DNA of 30,048 bases, taken from JBILVQ01 sp044370375. Its GTDB lineage: Bacteria > Bacteroidota > Bacteroidia > UBA4408. The notes beneath the pieces are model-generated. The model had not been told where the DNA came from. It saw only the letters and a list, made by a program, of their open reading frames with translations, and did not search any database. Each line of letters opens with the position of its first letter. Position 1 is the stretch's first letter. A program made the position numbers and the translations under genes. Location of the stretch: the NCBI GenBank assembly GCA_044370375.1, contig JBILVQ010000008.1:1-30048 (forward strand). The letters are read 5' to 3'. Below are positions 1-6,922 of the stretch, piece by piece.

Positions 1-477
1 CATCAACCTCGCTCACGAGCAAGGGTTTTTTCCCGTATAAAAGCAGTTTACAACCCGTAGGGCCGTCATCCTGCACGCGGCATGGCTGGTTCAGACTTGC
101 GTCCATTGACCAATATTCCTTACTGCTGCCTCCCGTAGGAGTCTGGTCCGTGTCTCAGTACCAGTGTGGGGGTTAGTCCTCTCAGATCCCCTATGCATCG
201 TAGCCTTGGTGAGCCGTTACCTCACCAACAAGCTAATGCAACGCATGCCCATCTTTAACCGCCGGAGCTTTAATAATAAAGAAATGCTTCTTCATTATAC
301 TATGGGGTATTAATCCCTCTTTCGAGGGGCTATCTCCCAGTTAAAGGTAAGTTGCATACGCGTTACGCACCCGTGCGCCACTCGTCAGCGGTATTGCTAC
401 CCTGTTACCGTTCGACTTGCATGTATTAGGCCTGCCGCTAGCGTTCATCCTGAGCCAGGATCAAACTCTTCATTGTA
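1..477 (-). rRNA. rrs: 16S ribosomal RNA, 5' part (runs off the left edge)
   Basis: On the minus strand the gene starts near 477 with the universal 5' motif AGAGTTTGATCCTGGCTCAG (470-451) and continues through V1, V2 and the start of V3 to the window edge. Recognisable conserved blocks include the complement of ACTCCTACGGGAGGCAGCAG around 123-143, so roughly the first third of the gene is present. The block after the 5' motif, ending GCGGCAGGCCTAATACATGC, and the short V3 region are of the Bacteroidota type. The exact mature 5' end is uncertain by a few bases. The rest of the rrn operon lies outside the window. Confidence 0.97.
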
Positions 478-485
478 AATTTGGT

Positions 486-549
486 GTTAGTTTATTTCAA
501 CTAACGATTTTTTAGGTGGCCTTGATTTTAATTGATTTACTACAATCAA
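486..549 (-). other. two hairpins in the 16S leader
   Basis: Two perfect inverted repeats lie between the rRNA promoters and the 16S 5' end. Arms 486-492 and 499-505 form a 7-bp stem with a 6-nt loop. Arms 532-537 and 544-549 form a 6-bp stem with a 6-nt loop. They may help the leader fold or mark processing near the 16S 5' end. Chance is possible in AT-rich DNA. Confidence 0.35.
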
Positions 550-570
550 CCTTCTTGACTTCTTCAGATT

Positions 571-595
571 TTCAAAGAACTATCCTCTTCAGGAT
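571..595 (-). promoter_or_regulatory. boxB-like hairpin followed by boxA antitermination site of the rrn leader
   Basis: The minus strand reads AGTTCTTTGAA at 581-571, which resembles the rRNA boxA bound by NusB/S10 (core GTTCTTTGA in many bacteria). Directly upstream is a small hairpin, ATCCT-GAAG-AGGAT (595-582), placed as boxB is in other rrn leaders. Order (promoter, boxB, boxA, 16S) and position fit an rRNA antitermination leader. That boxA is functional is inferred from motif and location. Confidence 0.55.
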
Positions 596-614
596 TCCGT
601 TTTTTTCGGGGCTA

Positions 615-645
615 CAAAGGTAACTCCTTTTTTCATTCCTCCAAA
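615..645 (-). promoter_or_regulatory. rrn promoter P2 (Bacteroidota type)
   Basis: The minus strand has TTTG at 645-642, a 19-nt spacer, and TACCTTTG at 622-615, matching the Bacteroidota -33/-7 consensus (TTTG, about 19-20 nt, TAnnTTTG). Transcription would start near 608, giving a leader of about 130 nt before 16S. The upstream side is rich in A/T runs. Confidence 0.72.
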
Positions 646-749
646 CATTTTTTAAAAATAATTTTACAATTTTTTAAAAAACTTTTTCCGCTTTTGATTT
701 CGGTTTTTTTGGTAGACTTTTTAAGAACGTATCCCCTGATTTGGGAGCG

Positions 750-780
750 CAAAAGTACAGGCTATGTTTTGATTTGACAA
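750..780 (-). promoter_or_regulatory. rrn promoter P1 (Bacteroidota type)
   Basis: The minus strand has TTG at 780-778, a 20-nt spacer and TACTTTTG at 757-750, a good match to the Bacteroidota consensus. It lies about 135 bp upstream of the second promoter, forming a tandem pair as in many rRNA operons. The 841-478 interval otherwise holds no gene; a 90-codon plus-strand ORF across it looks spurious. Confidence 0.65.
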
Positions 781-840
781 GAGCTATCTCGAATTATTTT
801 CTACTTTTCTCTCAATTGATTGATTATCAAGTTGAAAAAT

Positions 841-1617
841 TTAAGGATTGTTGCGCGAAATCTCTACCAGCTTCCCGTTCTGAAGCCCTAGTGCCCCATT
901 CATATAGTCAAAAATATAACGCCCCATTTGCTCCGGCTCAACATCCGAAACGTAATCAGGAAAGGCAGTTTTCAACATTTCTGTATTTACCGAACCCAAA
1001 GCAAGGCAATTAATCGAAACATTCCGAGGCATTTCCACAGCCAAACACTCTGTTATTCCTGCTAATGCCATTTTACTTGAACTGTAAACTGAGAAGCCCG
1101 GAAACTTTAACGAGCCCTGTATACCTCCCATACTGCCTATATTCAATATATGTGATTCCTCCATTTCCAATTGCGGCATCAAGCCCTGAATCAACATTGT
1201 TGGACTTACAACATTCACAAAGTATACCTCCATGATTTTTTCAAAGGATATCTCTTTTAAAGGTGCGTGCAAAAATAATCCTGCATTATTAATGAGTGCG
1301 TGAACAGGACCTCCTAGGGATTTCACCCTTGATAATATTTCTTCGAGTCCCTCTTTGTTTCCCAATTCGGCCGATATGGGAATGAGTGTTACTCCTTTAC
1401 GCGTTTCTTTTTTCTCAAGCCTTTGCCTTAATTTCAACAAGTCTTTCGTTTGCCGACTAATAGCGATTATCTTTACAGCACTAATCTTTCTTCGCTTACC
1501 CAAATTTGAATTGGGAAATAAAACCAAATCTTCTTTTTGAAACCTATGAATGATTTCCTTTACAAGAGCCATTCCTATTCCCTTGCCGGCACCGGTTACA
1601 ACAACACAAAATTCCAT
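841..1617 (-). CDS. short-chain dehydrogenase/reductase (SDR family)
   Basis: This is a classical SDR oxidoreductase with a Rossmann fold, about 258 residues, using NAD(P)H on an unknown alcohol or carbonyl substrate. Visible motifs are the cofactor loop TGAGKGIG (residues 8-15), NNAG (110-113), the catalytic Ser in NIGS (162) and the YSSSK motif with Tyr178 and Lys182, so the active site looks complete. The start chosen is ATG at 1617, which puts the first beta strand and TGAGKGIG at the expected place; an upstream ATG at 1650 would add 11 residues unlike the family. Between the first strand and NNAG there is an extra stretch rich in basic residues. It is transcribed toward the rRNA operon. 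Its 5' end overlaps or nearly abuts the divergent gene on the plus strand. Substrate cannot be told from sequence. Confidence 0.88.
   Translation of the reverse strand: MEFCVVVTGAGKGIGMALVKEIIHRFQKEDLVLFPNSNLGKRRKISAVKIIAISRQTKDLLKLRQRLEKKETRKGVTLIPISAELGNKEGLEEILSRVKSLGGPVHALINNAGLFLHAPLKEISFEKIMEVYFVNVVSPTMLIQGLMPQLEMEESHILNIGSMGGIQGSLKFPGFSVYSSSKMALAGITECLAVEMPRNVSINCLALGSVNTEMLKTAFPDYVSDVEPEQMGRYIFDYMNGALGLQNGKLVEISRNNP
1511..1539 (+). promoter_or_regulatory. possible promoter for the beta-barrel gene, inside the SDR gene
   Basis: TTG at 1511-1513, an 18-nt spacer and TCTTTTTG at 1532-1539 resemble TTG-N19-TAnnTTTG with one mismatch in the -7 element. It lies inside the antisense coding region of the dehydrogenase, as any promoter for the plus-strand gene must, since the two genes leave almost no intergenic space. 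Confidence 0.3.
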
Positions 1618-2187
1618 ATTTCTTTTTATTGGTCTGCAAAGGTGCTGCATTTTTTCATTTTCTTTCTAATCCTTACAAATCCCTCTTTGGGCCAAAATGA
1701 TTATGTGTTGCCTGATAGGAGTGATTTACCAACCGTTCATCAGGATCCTAAAAAGAAAGACTTTCTTCAATCGCTTCAGGTGGGTGGGAATTTTAGTCTG
1801 CTTTTTGGAACCATTACCCTTATCGACCTTTCACCGCAGGTTTCTTCTGAAATTATCCCGAAAGTTCACCTAGGAACAGGAATTTCCATCATTTACTTTA
1901 ATGATCGCTTGATAAAATACTCCTCAACTGTGCTTGGTGGAAGGGTTTTTGCTAGATGGTTTCCGCTAAATTATTTGTTTACTCATCTTGAATATGAAGT
2001 TTTGAATGGTGAATGGGTTCCCTCTAAAAAATTCAACATTCCCTCTTTTTATGCAGGAATTGGATACAGAAGTTTAATCGGTTCCAATTCTGGACTTGAT
2101 GTTCTCTTGCTTTTCAACCTTAATAGAAGCGAATTTTCGCCCTACTCAAACCCAACCTTTCGCATCGGGTTCATGTTTGGCTTGTAG
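1546..2187 (+). CDS. exported outer-membrane beta-barrel-like protein (hypothetical)
   Basis: I do not recognise a named family. A hydrophobic stretch ending in NPSLGQ looks like a signal peptide, and the mature part has alternating aromatic/hydrophobic strands ending in FRIGFMFGL, typical of Bacteroidota outer-membrane beta-barrels of about 160-200 residues. The start is uncertain. ATG at 1546 gives 213 residues with a long 32-residue region before the hydrophobic core. GTG at 1642 would put the signal peptide at the very N-terminus and remove the overlap with the dehydrogenase. TTG at 1537 is also in frame. The next gene begins 3 bases after the stop, so the two are probably co-transcribed. 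Confidence 0.68.
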   Translation: MNDFLYKSHSYSLAGTGYNNTKFHISFYWSAKVLHFFIFFLILTNPSLGQNDYVLPDRSDLPTVHQDPKKKDFLQSLQVGGNFSLLFGTITLIDLSPQVSSEIIPKVHLGTGISIIYFNDRLIKYSSTVLGGRVFARWFPLNYLFTHLEYEVLNGEWVPSKKFNIPSFYAGIGYRSLIGSNSGLDVLLLFNLNRSEFSPYSNPTFRIGFMFGL

Positions 2188-2190
2188 TCT

Positions 2191-2400
2191 ATGAAAAAAG
2201 GAACCATATTGTATTTTGACCCTTACAAAGGGTTTGGCAAGGTAATTTCTTCGGATGGAGCAAGCTATTTTATTCGCCTGGAAAGTCTGAGAGATCAGGT
2301 TCAGAAAGGCGATGAGGTAGAATTTAGTATTCAATTAAACAATCAAAAACCTGAGGCCATTAAGGTTCGCTTAATCAACAGGCCAAGCACAACTAATTGA
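2191..2400 (+). CDS. small cold-shock-domain-like protein
   Basis: The 69-residue product has the length and layout of a single OB-fold cold-shock domain: KGTILYFDPYKGFGKV (residues 3-18) matches the first strands and RNP1 (family GxVKWFNxxKGFGFI). SYFIRLESL corresponds to RNP2 (family VFVHxSxI), and GDEVEFSI to the fourth strand. Such proteins bind single-stranded RNA or DNA. Here RNP1 lacks its last Phe (FGKV rather than FGFI) and RNP2 reads YFIRL, so two nucleic-acid-stacking aromatic positions and the His are changed. Binding may be weaker or altered (inference). It follows the barrel gene by 3 bases and overlaps the convergent TPR gene by 8 bases. Confidence 0.72.
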   Translation: MKKGTILYFDPYKGFGKVISSDGASYFIRLESLRDQVQKGDEVEFSIQLNNQKPEAIKVRLINRPSTTN

Positions 2401-3949
2401 GGGCCTTTATTCTGGATAGTCCTGCTTTGGCCTTTTGGCTTAGACTTCTCTCATAAGGATAATCCTTAAACTCAAAAACTTTTTTGTAGTAATCCCTGGC
2501 TTTATTTATATTTCCAAGTTCCTCCAACATATTGCCTGCATATAATGCTGCCGCTGGGGCATAATAATCCTTGTTTTTCATTCCCCTGGATATGGTTAAA
2601 TCAAAATAATGAAGGGCTTTTTCAGCATTTCCCAATTTTTGTTGTACCCTTCCTAACCGATAAAGAAATTCCAGGTGTTCAGAGGTGTTTTTCAATTCTC
2701 CCTGAGCACATGATAATAGTTGTTTTAAACTCTTTTGATAGAACCCACCGTCAAAATCCAATCGCGCCCTTAACAAACACTTTGCCGGCATGGGATGCAT
2801 GGCTGCATTTTTTGCCTGAAGGTCCTCGTCTGTTGGGTACAGTCCGGTTTCCAGAATTTTTTCCTTGTAAAAACTTGCTTGCTTCAAATCGGAATTTAGG
2901 TAATAAACCCATGATAACTTTTGATAAGAGGCAGCCACCAGCATTTTGCCCTTATGGATTTTTAAAAACTTCTTCAGCCAGATTCCTGCCTGAGAATCCC
3001 CCTCAAGTAATAAAAGGTAACCTTTTAAATATAAAAGATGGGGTAGGTTTTCAGTGGGTGGTGTTGGTCCGAAAATTTCCATAGCTGCTTTTGCATTGGT
3101 TTCTTTCAAAACCGCAGCAGTAAAGGCATACCGAATTAGTGGATTATGTTCAATGTGCGCTTTATTGGCATAAATTATACTTAATAAATCGGCATTTTTT
3201 CTTCCAAAATTTAACCCTAGGGTTGTGTACAGAAAAAGTGCTTCTTCTTTCAGATAAGTTTCGGAGGAGTCGCTGCTCAAGGAAATAACGCTTTTCAAAC
3301 CATCAAGACCCTTTACCAAATCACCATCGAAGCCGAGTACCTTCAACGCCCACTTGTAGTTTTCAGGTACAACACCCAAAAGGACATTTACTAGGGCTGC
3401 TCCTTTTCGTAATTCAAGGTTCTCTGGGTATCTGCCTAACCCTGACAAGTAGAAATGATAGGCATTGTTAAAGTCCTTTACAGCAACAAAATACTTTTCT
3501 CTCCTTATGTTCAAAAAAGCTTTCATTAACAAAAGTTCGGCCCTCCAGATGTAGTTGTTTTTACCGGTAAAATTCTTTGCCTTTAGTTTTCGCTCAAACT
3601 CTTCGACTCTTTCTTCCCATGCGGAAACCGAATGATGATCTTCATTGATCAAAAGTTTGAGCGACATTGCTTTTAACTCAACATAATCACAAAAAAAACT
3701 TCCGGGGTTAAGTTTTTTCTCTTCCTGTAAATACTTCAGGGTTCCACCAAGATCGAGCCGAACCATAGATAGCAGGGCTTTTTTACCGTTTGGGCCAGGC
3801 TCAGCTGTAAGCCCGGAGGCCGACAAATGTGAACAACCAAAAAAAATGAGAAAAAGGGTAAAAATGAAAAAGGGGATTCCTTTGAAGAAATCCCCTCTGC
3901 TGTATTGCCCTGAGGCATTGATGTTATTCTGATTTAAAAAGTGCAGCAT
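2393..3949 (-). CDS. TPR-repeat lipoprotein
   Basis: A 518-residue protein made largely of helical repeats of tetratricopeptide type, clearest in the C-terminal third (for example LYRLGRVQQKLGNAEKALHYF). The N-terminus has a long leader, then a hydrophobic core ending in LIFFGC with Cys39, which looks like a lipobox although the -3 residue is Phe; a membrane-anchored lipoprotein facing the periplasm is likely. The central part (PENYKWALKVLGFDGD and flanks) resembles TPR proteins seen widely in Bacteroidota, but no function is assigned. It is the last gene of a minus-strand operon: its ATG at 3949 lies 26 bases inside the upstream zinc-ribbon gene, suggesting translational coupling. Its 3' end overlaps the cold-shock-like gene by 8 bases. 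Confidence 0.8.
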   Translation of the reverse strand: MLHFLNQNNINASGQYSRGDFFKGIPFFIFTLFLIFFGCSHLSASGLTAEPGPNGKKALLSMVRLDLGGTLKYLQEEKKLNPGSFFCDYVELKAMSLKLLINEDHHSVSAWEERVEEFERKLKAKNFTGKNNYIWRAELLLMKAFLNIRREKYFVAVKDFNNAYHFYLSGLGRYPENLELRKGAALVNVLLGVVPENYKWALKVLGFDGDLVKGLDGLKSVISLSSDSSETYLKEEALFLYTTLGLNFGRKNADLLSIIYANKAHIEHNPLIRYAFTAAVLKETNAKAAMEIFGPTPPTENLPHLLYLKGYLLLLEGDSQAGIWLKKFLKIHKGKMLVAASYQKLSWVYYLNSDLKQASFYKEKILETGLYPTDEDLQAKNAAMHPMPAKCLLRARLDFDGGFYQKSLKQLLSCAQGELKNTSEHLEFLYRLGRVQQKLGNAEKALHYFDLTISRGMKNKDYYAPAAALYAGNMLEELGNINKARDYYKKVFEFKDYPYERSLSQKAKAGLSRIKALN

Positions 3950-4685
3950 CTACCAGAATTCTTCCACAATGCTCACAAACGATGAGTTTTTTGTGGGTTC
4001 TAATATCCATTTGCGTTTGGGGTGGAATTTTGTTGAAACAACCACCGCAGGCATCGCGTTCAACTGTAACCACAGCGAGACCATTTCTAGAGTTTTCTCT
4101 CATACGCTGATAGGCGTTCAACAATCTGGGCTCAATCAAGGATTTGGCACCTTCTGATTTAGCCTGTAGAATTTTTTCTTCCTTTTCTGTTTCAGAAACA
4201 ATTTCCTTCAATTCTCCCTGCTTATGTTCAAGATCTTTTCTTCTTTCCTCGTATTGGGTTTTCGCCAAATTAAGAATTTCTGCTTTTTGGGTAATTGCAG
4301 CTTTCGCTTCTTTGATTCGTTTTTCAGAAAGTTGAATCTCAAGGGTTTGGAATTCAATTTCTTTATTTAGAGAGTCGAATTCTCGGTTATTTCTAACCTT
4401 ATTTTGTTGACCTTCGTACTTCTTTATTAATTCCTGAGCCTCTTTCATGGCATTCTTCCTGCCTGAAACCTGTTCCTCAAGTCCATTAAGTTCCTCGCTT
4501 AAGTTGGTGATACGGGTATGAAGACCAGCAACCTCATCTTCTAAATCAGAGACTTCCAACGGTAACTCACCTTGAAGAATATGCATTCTGTCAATAGCAG
4601 AATCAATCTGTTGTAAATTATACAAAGCCTGAAGTTTCTCCTCAACGGAGAGATCTTTTTCTGCAACTACCTTCGTTTTTGACAT
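3924..4685 (-). CDS. coiled-coil C4 zinc-ribbon protein (DUF164 family)
   Basis: 253 residues in two parts: a long heptad-rich coiled coil (about 15-190), then a C-terminal zinc ribbon with CGGC (Cys213, Cys216) and CEHC (Cys237, Cys240). This is the architecture of the DUF164 family that includes Helicobacter HP0958 and chlamydial CT398, described as coiled-coil hairpins with a zinc ribbon that bind nucleic acid or secretion/sigma-54 partners; the role in Bacteroidota is not settled. The start chosen is ATG at 4685, five bases after the stop of the Nif3-like gene. An upstream ATG at 4742 would overlap that gene by 53 bases and adds residues unlike the family. A nif3-DUF164 neighbourhood is common across bacteria. 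Confidence 0.88.
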   Translation of the reverse strand: MSKTKVVAEKDLSVEEKLQALYNLQQIDSAIDRMHILQGELPLEVSDLEDEVAGLHTRITNLSEELNGLEEQVSGRKNAMKEAQELIKKYEGQQNKVRNNREFDSLNKEIEFQTLEIQLSEKRIKEAKAAITQKAEILNLAKTQYEERRKDLEHKQGELKEIVSETEKEEKILQAKSEGAKSLIEPRLLNAYQRMRENSRNGLAVVTVERDACGGCFNKIPPQTQMDIRTHKKLIVCEHCGRILVDAALFKSE

Positions 4686-4689
4686 GTTA

Positions 4690-5790
4690 TTATGGGTAAT
4701 AATGAACCGGGTTGGTACTGTTTTTGGTTTTTCGGACCGCAAATGTAGGAAATTTTTGTAATAAATGCTCCCTCAGTAAGTCAATCGTAAATTGCTCACT
4801 TTCAAAGTGTCCGATATCAACAAAGAGGATTTTACCTTCCGCATCAAAAAAATCATGAAACTTAAGGTCAGCGGTAACATAGACATCGGCTCCTGATTGA
4901 ATGGCCTTATTCAAAAGGAATGAACCAGAACCGCCACAAAGTGCCACTTTTCTAATCTTGCGACCAGGCAATGGACTGTGTCTAAGTCCCTTAAGTTGGA
5001 ATTTTTTTACCAATAATTGAAGGAAAGACTCTTCATCCAATTCCTCTTTTAATTCTCCAATTAACCCAGCGCCTATTTTATCAAATGTATTTTCCAGTTT
5101 ATACAAATCATATGCTACTTCTTCATAAGGATGGGCTTTCTTCATGGCAGATACGATCCTGTTTTTAATAGAAGAAGGAAAAACCACCTCAAGGCGTGTT
5201 TCGTTTTCAATGTGTAGTTTATCAATCTCACCGACAAAGGGAGAGGCTCCTCTTTTTGCCCTAAATGAACCTTTCCCCTGAGAACTGAAGCTGCACTCAT
5301 CATAATTTCCAATAGCCCCTGCCCCGGCTTCAAAAATGGCATCTCTTACCGATTCATGGTGCTTCTCGGGAACGAAGACCACCATTTTTGATAACATTTC
5401 CTGACGTGGAGCCAACACACGTGTTTGGGTAAGTGCAATCATAGATGCAATTTTGCCATTAACCCCGTCCAAAACATTATCGAGGTTGGTATGAATAGCA
5501 ATAATGGCAATATCGTGTTGAATGGCCTTCCTTAAAACGCGATGTACCCAATTGGCATTATCTACTTTTTTTATGCCCTGAAAAATAAAGGGATGGTGTG
5601 CAACAATTACATTACAATGCTCAGCGATGGCTTCTAAAACAACCGCTTCGGTAACATCTAGAGCAACAAGAATGCCCGAAACCTCCCATTCCGGATCACC
5701 CATTAACAGGCCGGAGTTATCGTAGCTTTCCTGCAAAGAAAAAGGCGCTAAATCCTCTAAAAACGAAGTAATATCTTTCAAAAGGACCAT
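4690..5790 (-). CDS. Nif3-like dinuclear metal centre protein (YbgI/YqfO family)
   Basis: 366 residues of the Nif3 family, which forms toroidal hexamers with a two-metal site; it is often mislabelled GTP cyclohydrolase I type 2 and its reaction is unknown. Metal ligands are visible: AHHPFIF with His65-His66, HTNLD with His100 and Asp104, and near the C-terminus GHFESE with His328 and Glu332. The length exceeds the 250-residue E. coli YbgI because of a middle insertion (about 130-235), as in the long form that carries a PII-like domain. It heads a minus-strand operon with the zinc-ribbon and TPR genes. It is divergent from lpxK, with 40 bases between the two start codons. Confidence 0.93.
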   Translation of the reverse strand: MVLLKDITSFLEDLAPFSLQESYDNSGLLMGDPEWEVSGILVALDVTEAVVLEAIAEHCNVIVAHHPFIFQGIKKVDNANWVHRVLRKAIQHDIAIIAIHTNLDNVLDGVNGKIASMIALTQTRVLAPRQEMLSKMVVFVPEKHHESVRDAIFEAGAGAIGNYDECSFSSQGKGSFRAKRGASPFVGEIDKLHIENETRLEVVFPSSIKNRIVSAMKKAHPYEEVAYDLYKLENTFDKIGAGLIGELKEELDEESFLQLLVKKFQLKGLRHSPLPGRKIRKVALCGGSGSFLLNKAIQSGADVYVTADLKFHDFFDAEGKILFVDIGHFESEQFTIDLLREHLLQKFPTFAVRKTKNSTNPVHYYP

Positions 5791-5830
5791 AAAATGTTTG
5801 AATTTGCCGGTAAATTTGTAATTTTATTTC

Positions 5831-6922
5831 GTGAAAGTATTAAAATTGTTTCTTTTTCCCTTTGCATTTATTTTTGGTTTGTTGACCGAAACAAGAAGAT
5901 GGCTCTATCGGGTCAACCTATTGCAGCGGGTTAAACCAGGCATTCCCTCCTTTGGAATAGGCAATCTGAGTGTTGGAGGAACCGGAAAAACACCAGTTTC
6001 AATTTATCTTATAAAACTGCTGGAACAAAAATACAGATTAGGTTTTATCTCAAGAGGCTATAAAAGAAACACAAGTGGAATGGTGGAATCAACTGCCTTA
6101 TCGACATGGAAAGAAATTGGTGATGAGCCCTATCTGGTAAAAAAACTCTTTCCACAAACTCAGGTCATTGTTGATGGAAAAAGAATCAGGGCCTTAAGGT
6201 TTCTGGAAAAAAAAGATCCTTTGATTGATGTTCTTGTTTTTGATGATATTCTTCAACATTTAAAGTTAAAAACCGGGCTTCAAATTTTATTGACTGAATA
6301 CTCAAATCCCTTTTACCAAGACTGGATCCTTCCTATTGGAAGATTAAGGGAGTTTAGAAAAAACGCAAGGTATTGTGATATTGTCATTATGACCAAATGC
6401 CCCTCTATCCTATCTCCTATAGAAAGAAGACATCTTGAAAACCAGATCAGCCGCTATACCAAGGCAAAAGTTTTTTTTAGCAGTCTTAAATACGGTAATT
6501 TGGTTCCCCTTCGAACATATCTTGACAACCATGAAAAACAGAAAAAATCCGATGGGTTACCTCTCACCATTCAACACACCACAGTAGGTGTTTGCGGAAT
6601 AGGAAATCCCTTTTCGTTTGAAGAATATTTACGAAGAAACTCCTCATTTTCAGTGCTTGTGGACTTTCCTGACCATCATGGATACCAAAGGGAGGATATT
6701 CAAAAGATTAAAGAAATTTTTAACGGAATTAAGGCAAAGGAGAAAATTATTGTGATAACCGAAAAAGATGCCGTTAAATTAGGAGGCGAAGAAATTGTTG
6801 AGGAAGTCAAAAATCTGCCTATGTTTGTCCTTCCTGTTGAAGTAAAATTTGACGGAAATGATCAAAATGACTTTGAAAAACTAATTCAAAACTATGTTGA
6901 GCAAAATAAAAGAAGCCGTTGA
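5831..6922 (+). CDS. lpxK: tetraacyldisaccharide 4'-kinase
   Basis: LpxK phosphorylates the 4' position of the lipid A disaccharide precursor at the inner face of the cytoplasmic membrane, so the organism makes lipopolysaccharide. The 363-residue protein has an N-terminal membrane-associating helix (about 5-25), the Walker A loop GNLSVGGTGKT (44-54) and a family block at 137-190 including LPIGRLREF and TKCP. The usual DDxxQHR signature reads DDILQHL here (138-144), a noticeable change at the Arg. The start is GTG at 5831. A TAAATTTG -7-like element at 5811-5818 suggests a very short leader, though no clear -33 is seen. It overlaps the next gene by 29 bases. Confidence 0.93.
   Translation: MKVLKLFLFPFAFIFGLLTETRRWLYRVNLLQRVKPGIPSFGIGNLSVGGTGKTPVSIYLIKLLEQKYRLGFISRGYKRNTSGMVESTALSTWKEIGDEPYLVKKLFPQTQVIVDGKRIRALRFLEKKDPLIDVLVFDDILQHLKLKTGLQILLTEYSNPFYQDWILPIGRLREFRKNARYCDIVIMTKCPSILSPIERRHLENQISRYTKAKVFFSSLKYGNLVPLRTYLDNHEKQKKSDGLPLTIQHTTVGVCGIGNPFSFEEYLRRNSSFSVLVDFPDHHGYQREDIQKIKEIFNGIKAKEKIIVITEKDAVKLGGEEIVEEVKNLPMFVLPVEVKFDGNDQNDFEKLIQNYVEQNKRSR

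Noticed and set aside
741..1013. 90-codon plus-strand ORF over the rRNA promoter region
   Set aside because: It covers the upstream rRNA promoter and the 3' end of the dehydrogenase in antisense, has low-complexity composition and no recognisable domain.
2545..3084. 179-codon plus-strand ORF antisense to the TPR lipoprotein
   Set aside because: Long by chance; the opposite frame encodes a coherent TPR protein, and the plus-strand translation is Pro/Phe-rich with no domain.
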